Source: Exophiala sp. HKRS030 (taxonomy: Eukaryota > Ascomycota > Eurotiomycetes > Chaetothyriales > Herpotrichiellaceae). Taken from it: a DNA stretch of 64,000 nt. Positions within the stretch are counted from its first letter, which is position 1; the number at the start of each line of letters is the position of its first letter. Below, piece after piece: positions 48,035 to 58,218 of the stretch. Location: assembly GCA_023897205.1 (NCBI GenBank), contig JAHWDD010000002.1, forward strand, positions 4,526,001-4,590,000, read 5' to 3'. Both the position numbers and the translations under genes were made by a program. The notes under the pieces were generated by a model. The model was given only the letters and a program-made list of their open reading frames with translations. It did no database searches and was not told the origin of the DNA.

Positions 48035-49722
48035 ATGTCAGTCCACGACGATGACACAGAGTTTGACAGCAGAACGAGCAGCAGTTTCCCCATCACTCCG
48101 CTCCCGATTTCTCAGCCGAAACGCTTGACCCATGTTTTTTCGTGGAACCTCAAGCAACGAATTACTACCGGTGCAGTGAGCCCGAACGCTTGTCTAGATT
48201 ATGATTATGAAGGTAAGAATGATGGAGAACATTTTACCGTGACAGCGTTGATCTCGAATGCCATCACCAATGGGAAATGATGAAGCCCTTGAAGCTGGCA
48301 GTGCACGAGAACATTCGGGTAAACGGACGATTAATCCTTTTGCTGTTTTCTTCGTGACGATCCAGACTATCCGATACTGACTTGAAGCCAGCATCCCGAT
48401 TACATCGAGCCGTGGCGCAATTGCAGAAAGCAATTATGGGTGATGAGACACTAGAACCATTCAGTGTTCAGTCCTGGGTTTGGTTTCAAAAATATCTCGA
48501 CAGCAAACTTTCATCGGCTGTTTGGGATGAGTTGATTGTTCCAGTTGTGGAAGCCGTGGAAGAAAAACACGGGTATGAAAATGTCAACGCAAAAACGGCG
48601 GTATACACCGTCATCAAGGAAGTGGCCAATTGCCTGATTGGTGACGGTGAAGTCACGATACCGAGCATCGTAGACCATCTGAGGGAAGTCCAGCTCGACG
48701 ATAGTCGATTGGATAAAAGCTGTGCTCTCATCTCCGAAGGACAGCGTGAGAAAGCGATCCACCTGGTCTTTCATATCGTGGGCTGGATCACGGGCCTCTG
48801 GGAGCCCATGCTCTTCGACAATGTGTTGCCAGACCTCTCTGAGTCCCGACTAGCCATCGTTGGAGGTTCGTCTCAACGGAAAAGGACCGGAATTCTATAC
48901 CGTCCTGTCGTACGGAATCAATCACTACCCCTCAAAGGCCTTGACCACCAACCACTTCGCCAAACGGCTGACAGATTTGGAAGACTGTTTCCAGTGCCTG
49001 AGTTGTGCCTTGATGATAATACTCTGGGTACGCGGGATATAGAATCCGCGTGTATCACAACGGCATATCTCTCTTATCACAGCCTCGCCGACATTGTTGA
49101 CGTTACAATCGCGTGGACAAGCACTCTAGGTCAACATCTTGAATATGATCAGCGGCATAAAAAGCTGTACGTCTTCGAGCATCCATCGATATGCCTTTTG
49201 CTCTATCGAAAGTCATCAAAGGGTTTATTATCTGAAATCTTCAAACCAAAGCAGCAAGCCCAAGGTGCCATCAAACAACTGGAGTCTATTGAGCAAGTGG
49301 AATTTGAAGATTATCTTGCCGAAGTACTGCTCTCATATCGCCTCGTCTTCGCGCATGACAAAAGGTCAAGAAAACTCATCGGGCGTGACATTGACAAACT
49401 CGGACCTGACTGTGATGTCCTGTTGCGAACCTTGTGCACAGAGTTGAATGATTCGGAAAACATTCAAGACATCTATGCTCATCTTGATGCTGACACTTGT
49501 GAGAACTATATCCTTGTTGCAGAGTTTCCGTTCCTTGCCAAACGCTTTATTCAATTGCAAAAGGCAAGCATGGGCCGCAATCCACATGGAATTCGGAGAC
49601 TCTGGTATGACAGAAGAAACCCTCCGGCGTGGTTTGCCCTGTGGGCGGTGTTGCTCATTACGGGCGCTACTTTGCTGTTGCAATTCTTCCAGCTTGTCTT
49701 TCAGATCTACTCACCGTTCTAG
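48035..49722 (+). CDS. fungal protein of unknown function with a C-terminal membrane anchor
   Basis: Exons 48035-48212, about 48286-48318 (the 3' splice could also be at 48295, nine bases shorter) and 48392-49722, giving 513 or 510 aa. The body is mixed helical with no catalytic motif I recognise. Segments such as LGQHLEYDQRHKKLYVFEHPSIC and the tail WYDRRNPPAWFALWAVLL, followed by a 20-residue hydrophobic helix, resemble a widespread uncharacterised Pezizomycotina family anchored by a single C-terminal transmembrane helix. That resemblance is from memory of the pattern, not a search. The start is the ATG after several in-frame upstream codons; an ATG at 47933 cannot be excluded. Confidence 0.6.
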
Positions 49723-50854
49723 CCCTGCAAACACGGAGATCGCTCTACATGGTGCAAATTTGAGGTAAGGTTGATAATCCGCGCCATACACAGGACAGAT
49801 CTCTGGCCAGGATGCCAAGGGCTTGACCGTTATGCCGCTTGATAAGGGCGGACACCAGATACGTGCTCTCTATGTCTGTTCCAGGCTGGAAGGTCACGTT
49901 GGATGGTCATCTTAACTCACTGGTCAGAGATTGTTCTGTCTTTGTTGATACGACCATGAGGCATTGGACGCACTTCCCCTGAGCGAACTGATCGGATGGG
50001 CTGGAGGTGCTTACCTGTTCTTTTATATAATCCTCTTAGTAATTTTCCAGCGCATCGGTGCATTGTTGCACAATGTAGGAGGGCCTAATTATATAGCACG
50101 GGAGGACATCATTTAGGCTGCACTTGTGTGGTAGCGACGCGTGTCTTGAGTCTGATCGGCCCCCGGGCGGAAAGGAGGATGGAAGGTGCAAGATGGAAGA
50201 TGGTGGAACTTTGGCGCTAAACTAGATTGGAGGGTCGAGCAATTCAGTGAATGTGAAAGTGAATGTGATTAGCCACTTTTTTGCACTGCAGGCACGTCCA
50301 AGCCAAACATCCAATCCCAAGCCTTTGTTTTCCCTCCGCCTCCCATAAACCAACTCCTTGACTCTGTCCCTTGGTCAGAACGGCCTCCTCCCTAGCCCAT
50401 CCCATCACACATTTTAATTGTATCATCCTTCATTTTCTTCTGCTTTCTCGTGCCAAGTCACAGTCATCCCTCAACAACCAGCACCTGTTCGGACACTTGG
50501 CCAATCTTATTCATCAAAACTTCGGTTTGTCCCCGACACAAGGCGCGTCGGGTTTCAACAGAGACCGAGAATCTTTTCACTAGACGATGAAAAGAAACAC
50601 CTGTTGTCACTCCAGAGCGATCAAGGTCATGTGAAGCGAGTTTCTCAATAAGTCGAGATTGAAGACTGTCCGCCTGAAAAGTATCGTCGGCAGTGTCTAT
50701 TGACAATCAAAACTGTTTGTCATTTTCAATTCGGGGTTCGGACTTCTAACTAATTTTCCATCACAAAAATCACGCCTGAAGAGCATTAATTGGGAAATTA
50801 GACCATGGGGCTTGAGCAACATTTCAAAAAGCGCGTCGGGTTGACCTGCCCAAG
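49723..50854. other. intergenic upstream of the Su(z)12 gene
   Basis: 1.1 kb without supported coding. A short upstream open frame starts at ATG 50804 and overlaps the proposed Su(z)12 start. Other frames are short. Nothing else is seen. Confidence 0.4.
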
Positions 50855-53800
50855 ATGCTGAACGTAAACCACACCTCAAATCATAAACGTCCGGATAAAA
50901 GGTTTCGTTATGTGGCAGGAGATTTCTGGTTTGCAAGCCTGAAATCACGGTATCGCAGGGTGTCATTTCTACATAGGAACATTGATTCCTTCCTGGATAA
51001 TCATCAAAGTCGACTTCAACGCGCTTTAGCCCAGAGCGAGCTGCAACCCGAAAACACGCGTATTGCAAACCACACTGCAATTCCCACAAATTCGACTTTG
51101 GGTTTGGCTGGGTTTGGTATAAGCACCGAAAACCCACTAACAGGAGTTCTGCAACCCAGGACCATTCATTGGTAGTGGGAACAACCAACGGTGAAGATCA
51201 TCCCTTGCAGGTGTCCACGGCATCAAGTAAAATGGCTACACCGCGAAATCCCGCGGATACGGGCAAGTCTCGAACATCTCGAAGAAGTTTGAGAAATCTC
51301 GATCACCAAAATTTCCAACCTGATTCTAGTAAACAGCTGGTGATTGATCTGAAAAACATCCGGAAAAAGCTCAACTTTAAGACCAATTGGCATGACAATT
51401 CTGAACGAGCTGCAAAGCGTCGGAAAAGAGACAAAATACACTGCAAATGTCATCTGACGGTTTGGGACAATCGTGAAGGAGCTCAGGAAGCTTCTCTCAG
51501 AGCCTTGACAAAAGATTGCTGGGTCACATCAATGGAGACCGAGAATGATGGCTATTTTGTTGAGATTGAGCTTGAAAGTCCATTTATCCTCACCACGCAA
51601 GATCTGAAGGTTACTCAGAAAACGAAACATGGATTGACAACCACTATTACCGACAAATATTTCATGGAAATCAAAATTCTACCTTGCCGACCTGGCTGCA
51701 TTTGGCCTCCCATTCCCACATTAGGGAAAAGTGATGGTGATCAATACGCCCCTGACGTTAAGGCAGATTCGGGAGAGTTGCACGGAACTATCAGTGCTCG
51801 CTATACGCGGTTGCCCTCGCCCCAGAACGTGATGTGGCATTGAGTGTGTATTTTCTGTTCGGAGGCATCACATACCGTACCAAGTATGGGTTGCAAGTCT
51901 TTTCCGAATGGCAGTCACCTGCAGTATCAGAGCCCAATAATGGAATTGATTTGGTTTCATTCAGAGCCGAAGCGCAATCATTAGAATCAAATGACCACCA
52001 GGAGAGCAATAATAAGAGGCGCACGAACGGTGTGGCACTCTCCAATGGTCAACAGGAGCATAATACTGCTCCCAAGTCGAAAGAGAAGCCCATATCAAAA
52101 TCCACAGCAAGTGCCCTTCGACGTGTGGACGAGCGGGCTGCACCACAAGTCTCCTACAGTTTTGCGCCTTCCTGCTCGACGGATTTTAATCAGAGATACC
52201 CTCACGTCAAAGTTGAGGGATATCGTTGTCTCACTTGTATCGGATGGAAGACTGCACAGCTAGAAAAGCTGTTGTTTCATCTTTCAACATGCCATTCGAA
52301 GTACGTATTCGAAGTACAGAGAGCTCGAAGAAGCCTCCCTGAAACAAATTCAGCCCATGTCGAGATCAAGGTTGACCTAGCAGTCCCACCGACTTCAAAA
52401 AGAGAGCTTGCCAAAAGAGGCCCGCTTTCCAAGAGAGTAGTATTGAAGGTAAACCAAGCAAGCACAGCAAGAACAGGTCATCTTCAGGGTGCAGATCAAT
52501 CAATTCTTCGCACTGATCAGGCTCAAGATCATCCATTCGAACCGCCAAGGTCTCTTCCACTATACGATCATGAGCGGCTAGACGAGAGGGATTTCTCATG
52601 GGCTGCCCCAAAAGAGCCATTCAACTTGAAGGCGTACACCAACGGCGACAAAAGTTGGGTGGGACTGCCTCCGAAAAAGTCTGATGCAACCAAAATAACA
52701 CTTCCAATTCAATCAAACACTGGTAGACATGTTACTCCGTCAGCCGTTCCCGACTTTCGCAAACCAAACTACAAGAGATATCCTCCAGTATCTCTCAATT
52801 CATCTGGGGCTGGTTACCAACCTAGCTACACATCGGTTACACACCGCGCTCTGTCACCATCGGAAGACCCACTCAGTGAAACCGACGATGAAATTGACAA
52901 TGAATGGCAAATACAACAACACATGGAGAATCTTGACCACTTTGCAAAAGAAGCCGGATGGTCAAATCAACAACGTGATTTCCGCAAACGTTGGGATAGG
53001 CATAGGATGGAAGAACGATATGAACATGCCTCATACATCTCAAATTCGCTCGTTCGCTTCGCGAGGAAGAATCAGAAATGGTTGGCTAATGCAGATCATG
53101 AACTCCTCAAGATATTCTTCGAGTTTCTCCAACTTCTGCAATCTCAACGTAGGATTGACAACGCGTTTGTGTTAGATCTTACAAAGATGATCTATCTTAC
53201 TCCAAGTGCCAAGTCGTCAGGTCAAGGGATCAACGGACTAAGGAACGGTTTCCGTATGTACGAAGATTCCGCTCGTGACCAAGTTGATGGACTTCCAATT
53301 CCGAGTCATGATGGAGAAGACGAAGACGATTTTGCTCTTCAATTGTCGTTGCAGCCTAACAAGTTACTAGACCCTACCAAACACGTCACGTCTCCACGGA
53401 GCTCAAATACGGACATCAGGAGACCATCAAAGGGCCACTGTGGGATGTGCTTCAAACACGTTGACCGACCAACTAGTAATGGAACCTTTTGCACCAGCGA
53501 GCATTGCAATACGCCGACTATTATGTATCATAAAGAATGCATCGAGGGAGCGAATGGAGGAGACAAGGGCAAGACTAAAGCCTTGGATTTCGACAAGTGG
53601 AATTGTAAATCGTGCTGTCCTGAGACAAACGCTACCAATGTGATCAACAACATCATCCCCACGATCATCAATAACATAAGCAGCCCAACCACGACGACAG
53701 GCCACATCCAATCACCGTTCAACGAACGAGAACGACGACCCTACCAAGGAGGTCTACACCATTCGCCTCAACAGCAAGACCGCCCCAGCCATCGGCACTG

Positions 53801-54056
53801 GCCGCCGATGCAAATGGATGGACCATTCGAGAATACGCCATACATGAAGCGAGTGTCACCGGGCACGCGAAATGGAGAATTAGCTAATGGTCGACCATAC
53901 TCTGAACCTGTTGACGCACGACAACAGATGGACAAATTGAAGAAACTGACTCAACCTCGATCTCTGCTATCTCAGGTCAATTTCGTTAGGTACCATGCGA
54001 CGGTGGAGGATGTTGTTGATGACGATGAGGAGGACGCTGAGGCCAACGACCATTGA
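50855..54056 (+). CDS. suz12: Su(z)12-like Polycomb repressive complex 2 subunit (frameshifted in this assembly)
   Basis: Nuclear PRC2 subunit needed for H3K27 methylation. Secure part: 51232-54056. The frame from 51211 carries KCHLTVWDN and a region running to LGKSDGD, as in fungal Su(z)12. At 51814-51823 (CCC/CCCC runs) it must shift by one missing base to continue PERDVALSVYFLFGG. Then come a C2H2 finger (CLTC to FHLSTCHSKYVFE), a long disordered stretch, and the VEFS box (DEIDNEWQIQQHMENLDHF through FLQLLQSQRRIDNAFVLDLT, about 52890-53180). A Cys/His finger (CGMCFKHVD, HKECIEG, WNCKSCC) lies near the end. The N-terminal exon 50855-51116 (RRVSFLHRNIDSFL) with an intron 51117-51196 (GTATAA..AAG) is inferred; with the restored base it gives 3,123 nt, 1,040 aa, but that 3' splice site is weak. 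Confidence 0.85.
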
Positions 54057-54265
54057 CTGTAAATAGGAATTAGAGAATCTGAGACATAAAACACACCTAC
54101 AAAATTTTCAGTGAATATCGCATTCACAGCGGAAAGTCTTGGCGGGAAATTGAGGTTCATATTGAACTGGCTTCCGATCTTTCAAGATTCCCAATCTCGA
54201 TAATTTCATCTTTCCAAAATCTCTCTCTCTCTCAGCCTGATTTGTTGTCTCTGGCGCCCAACATC

Positions 54266-55249
54266 ATGTTTAACGGCCCCCTTCCAACTCGAATCAAGAT
54301 GCCGTCTCCGGAAAGCGCGAACTCACCTGTATCCACCTTTACGCCAGACAAACCTTTCGATGATGAGTTACCGATCGGCGTCTCGAAACTTGATCCACTG
54401 CCCCAACGCGTTGCTACGATCCGTATTGAAGAAGAGGGTTTCCTAGCATTCCGCTTCCGCAACTTCACATCTGACTTCTCTACGGGAATCAATCCGCCGA
54501 TTGCCTATGCCAATTTTCAAGCTTCTGACCTACCGTTCCGTGTCCAATGGGAGAAATCTACGTCTTACATCGATTTTTCACACCAGGTCAAGCGTGAAGG
54601 AGCCCACGAAAGCGAAGACGACATGTTTCGTTTCGTGTTCGAGAAGTTGGCAAGCGTGGGCCAGAAATCATCCGTTCCGTGGACTGGAGCAGATGATCGA
54701 CTGCGGAACCCGAACCTAGCCTCTAATTACTGCTGGCTCCAAAAACTTACCGATCCGAAGTACCTCAAGAGTTTCCTGAACCTCGACGAAACTAGTCTAA
54801 GACTTGGGGTTTCCCATGTTATGGCGGCAAGGACGGCTGTTAAACGATTCGCGGCTGATGTAGAGGATCTGCTGCACCCATTGTCCAACGTAACCAACGT
54901 TCCCGAACTGAAAGAGCACGAAATCGCCCAGAAGACTTACGCTGGCCTCCTAAAAGCCACAGCTCGAATGTTGATGACAATGATCGAGATCCGGAGGTCT
55001 AGGGTGATCAATCTTGAAGGGGCTCCGGATCATATCATTGACATGCTAGGCATGGCACGAGACGACGAAGGCAAGTTATACGTGCGAGACGACTCGAAAT
55101 GCCCTACCATTGCCGAAGCGAAAGCACTCGGGGACGAGTACAAAGACAAACCGTGCGAGGAGCTTGAGGAAGCGGTTCAACGATCCAAGGCGGAGTTTAC
55201 TGCTCAACAGAATGCGAAACGTGCAGCAAAACATAACCCAGAAATTTGA
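54266..55249 (+). CDS. orphan protein, 327 aa
   Basis: Single-exon frame starting at the first ATG (54266), about 210 bp after the Su(z)12 stop on the same strand. It has a Pro/Ser-rich N-terminus, then a globular-looking middle with aromatic residues (RIEEEGFLAFRFRNF; VQWEKSTSYIDF) and a helical, charged C-terminus (EELEEAVQRSKAEFTAQQN). No known domain is recognised. Codon use looks like its neighbours and the frame has no competing long overlap, so it is probably a real gene. Confidence 0.6.
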   Translation: MFNGPLPTRIKMPSPESANSPVSTFTPDKPFDDELPIGVSKLDPLPQRVATIRIEEEGFLAFRFRNFTSDFSTGINPPIAYANFQASDLPFRVQWEKSTSYIDFSHQVKREGAHESEDDMFRFVFEKLASVGQKSSVPWTGADDRLRNPNLASNYCWLQKLTDPKYLKSFLNLDETSLRLGVSHVMAARTAVKRFAADVEDLLHPLSNVTNVPELKEHEIAQKTYAGLLKATARMLMTMIEIRRSRVINLEGAPDHIIDMLGMARDDEGKLYVRDDSKCPTIAEAKALGDEYKDKPCEELEEAVQRSKAEFTAQQNAKRAAKHNPEI

Positions 55250-55689
55250 CGAAGCATCTGCGACGACGAGTAACGAGGATACCGTACAGAAAAATTTCTA
55301 GCCCGACCATTGGATCGGTATAATACCGAGACGAAAACCACGAAACCTCCTGCTGTTACGAAAGCATACTGGCTGATCAGAGCAACGGTCAGAACTGGGA
55401 TTGGAGCTGGACCTGTGTGCAGCACGGAAGGAAATATGACGAGATGGTAGCGTGGGTTGTAGCTACAGAACGCGCCGTCAACAACGACGACGACGACGTG
55501 AGCGTTCTCTTGTCTCTTGTTCTTGGATTGGGACCAGGCTGTCACGGAAAGCGACGGTGTCTTCCTCTTTAGAGACCGACCGAAACGGAACAAATAAGTA
55601 GACAGCATTAACAGCTCTAGCTAGACTTCCCAATCAGCATTATCATTCAACGAAATAAGTATCCTGCTAGTTAAATTCATCGTAGCCAC
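55250..55689. other. intergenic between the orphan gene and the repeat array
   Basis: 440 bp, no gene supported. It is the likely 3' UTR and flank of the orphan gene. Confidence 0.4.
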
Positions 55690-56365
55690 TCCGTTGTGGA
55701 TGTGTCGACCGCCATGACTAAGATCGTGATTTCTCTACCCTTATCTTAATAAACCATTCGTTCCATAAATTCTACTAAAAGATAGTGTTCGTTGGAAACA
55801 AGTCGACCGCCCTGGCTATAAGGCTACAGTCGTAAGTAAGTCGCTCAAAGACCAATTTAGATGTATCATTCGTTTCTCATACCTTTCTTCAAGGCACATT
55901 ATCACAAGTTCGTTGTAACCATGTCGACCACCTAGACCAACAACCGTTATCCTTTTCTCTGCCCCTGTATAGCCCGAGGTATATAAATTACTCGTTTCTG
56001 AAATCTCTTCGAGGCATTGTCCGTTGTAAGCGTGTCGACCACCATGATCATTAGTATATTTTCTCCACCGACATGGTCCATAGTGGTTATCTATTTCTCA
56101 GGTCTTCTCAAGGCATTGTGCGTTGTGAACGTGTTGACCGCCGGAACTATAATCGTGGGTTTTTTTGGAACTAGATTATCTGTGAGAGTTGATTTATTCC
56201 TCGAGCCATTGTTAGAAATATAGAGAATGCGTTTGTTGTATGTATGTCGGCCGCCGTAATCATCGGTCATGATTTATTTAATCACATGGACCGAGGTGAT
56301 TATTTTGTGTTCGAGGCATTGTTCATTGTGAATGTGTCGACCGCCGTGATTATCCTTCCTCCAAC
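55690..56365. repeat. degenerate minisatellite, about seven units of 91-121 bp
   Basis: A core of the form CGTTGT-n5-7-TGTCGACCGCC-nTGA recurs with its CGACC (or variant) at 55706, 55804, 55925, 56036, 56135, 56248 and 56339. Spacings are 98, 121, 111, 99, 113 and 91 bp. Most units also share an upstream segment like TTCGAGGCATTGT and several share an ACCGAGGT-like segment. Units have drifted considerably, but core order is kept. No open frame runs through the array. Confidence 0.85.
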
Positions 56366-56853
56366 GATGTCGTACTGAGTATATATATAGGGGATGTATG
56401 GAGACTTGAATTTTGTTCTGGATTTTGGCTCTGACACCACGATGATTCTAATTGGAGACATCCTCCATACTATCTAAACTCCACGGACTGTGAGCTTCTG
56501 GACATCAGCTCCAGAAATGTGAATCCTGAGACGAACGCTTTTCCCCTGACCCCAGCAATGCATACATGAAAACTCCTCGTGGGGAGTATGAGACGATCCT
56601 CCCAATTCGATACGAACGGTGTATATGGTCCGTCGTTACCATCCGTGCTTCCCACCTTCTGCCTGCTCGTATCTCATTTGTCAGGTGAATCATGGCTGTT
56701 CAATATTCAATGGTGTGGACAATCCATCCAGAAAGCACTAGACCAAGAATTTCAACTGGGTCATTTGTCATGATCTGTTGTTTATTCCACTTTTGGTTGT
56801 GTAGTCGAGAAACATGTAGCATCATCGACCGAAGTGGAATGTCTCGAAGGCGC
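56366..56853. other. intergenic downstream of the minisatellite
   Basis: 488 bp. Only short open frames; the right part is the probable chz1 3' UTR. Nothing else is seen. Confidence 0.4.
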
Positions 56854-57354
56854 TCAATCTCTCATCTGATCCTCATCGTCATCCTCAGCCTCGAAGTCCT
56901 CATCATCCTCATCTTCGTCATCATCAAGATCATCTCCAGCTGCCTTTGATTTTTCTTCAGCTTCAGCCCAGTCAATGTGCTTGTTTCGTGTGCGCCCTGA
57001 GACAATGTTGGATGGGTCGATCTCTTCCATATCTTCGTCTTCTGTGAAAGTGAAATTTTATCAGTAAGACTCCACAAAGGTGTTGATTTTCGTGTGCGCA
57101 TATTATTGAGGTGAGTATAAGGAAATGTGGAATTTACCATCTTCTTCGACTTCTTGTGGCTGCAGTGGAGGAATTATTAGCGCTGATGTAGTAAATGAAA
57201 GGGTTCAAGGTCGTACTTCTTCTGCGCCGCTCTCATCCTCAGAGTCGTCTTCTTCAGTTGTCAATTGAGGCTGTTCGACAGCTTTGCCTTTGCCTTTTCC
57301 CGAGTCGGAGATTTCGCTGGTACCCGAAGGCACATTTTCGTTGCTAGCAGACAT
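56854..57354 (-). CDS. chz1: histone H2A.Z-H2B chaperone Chz1
   Basis: Small intrinsically disordered nuclear chaperone that delivers H2A.Z-H2B for exchange by SWR1. Exons on the minus strand: 57354-57217, 57159-57138, 57041-56854 (348 nt, 115 aa). The CHZ motif is clear: IDPSNIVSGRTRNKHIDWAE in exon 3. Flanks are strongly acidic (Asp/Glu runs), as expected for a histone chaperone. The middle exon is only 22 nt. It starts MSASNENVPSG and ends EDQMRD. The start is divergent from a small spliced orphan across a short promoter with two CACGTG boxes. Confidence 0.9.
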
Positions 57355-57612
57355 GATTTGGGAGAATATTTGGCAGAGAAGAAGTGTAGCGCTTTCTCAA
57401 TAGGTACAGAGGATCGGAGTAGAAATGTATGGAGGCGGTAAATGAGAGTTGTGGGTGGAAAGGAAACAGGTGACAACCGATCTATTGTGTCAATGGACTG
57501 TGGATCTAAAACCGAAGTCGCGTGAAAACATCCGAAGTCTGGGGCTCGAAGATCGCGGTTGCCGCCAAGCTTTAGATGAGCTTCTAACCTAATCTGGACG
57601 GACGGCTTCAGT

Positions 57613-57633
57613 CACGTGAGATATGATCACGTG
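57613..57633. promoter_or_regulatory. two CACGTG boxes upstream of chz1 and the spliced orphan
   Basis: CACGTG at 57613-57618 and 57628-57633, the second within TCACGTGA. They lie about 260 bp upstream of the chz1 start. Candidate Cbf1-type bHLH sites. Confidence 0.45.
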
Positions 57634-57726
57634 ATTTTAGTGCCTCCTGTGGTGATCGGATATCTCAGCTCTCGACTTCCATTGAAAACTGAGTGGTCTT
57701 TTGCGTGCGAAGCTATTCTGAATTGC

Positions 57727-58218
57727 ATGTATACATGGCCACTGATCTACCGAACACGACAAGACATCATCCTCGACATCATTCCCTTCTTGAAAATAAG
57801 CTCCTCGAGGGTACTCGAAGCGTATGAGTAACCCGACTATGATGGCAAACCTCCGCTAGAGTCATTACTTAATGTTCTGGCAATAGGTTGCGGCACTTGC
57901 ACATATATGCAGACTTCATGTTCTATAATCATGGTGAGGACTCGTTATCCAGGATCGCATTTCCAGCGTGGATGCTGGAAGAGTTCATGCGTCGAGATCA
58001 CCTGAAGCTGAGGACAACTTCCTTTCTAATGGATACCACTCCCATCATGGCGGTCATACAAGGTTATCCATATAGCCATGTGAAGGAAACTAATCCCAGT
58101 ATTCTTTTATTTCTCAGGTAATGCCAGATTATGCTCTGACAAAAGGTCGTTTGAACATGAGGAGGAGGCTTCCGTTATCACGTATCTACTTTATCAATAT
58201 GGATATCAAGATTCCTGA
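57727..58218 (+). CDS. small spliced orphan gene, possible ankyrin-like tail
   Basis: Reconstructed exons: 57727-57821, 57887-58062 and 58118-58218 (372 nt, 123 aa). Introns are 65 nt (GTATGA..AATAG) and 55 nt (GTTATC..CTCAG), and both splices keep the frame. The frame is open further upstream to 57616 without an ATG, so an additional 5' exon is possible. The joined product reads TSFLMDTTPIMAVIQGNA then SVITYLLYQYGYQDS, reminiscent of one degenerate ankyrin repeat. Its stop codon lies inside the last 13 bp of the convergent PQ-loop gene. Function unknown. Confidence 0.45.

Noticed and set aside
50697..51188. 163-codon minus-strand frame
   Set aside because: It is antisense to the likely first Su(z)12 exon, which has the more protein-like composition and family resemblance.
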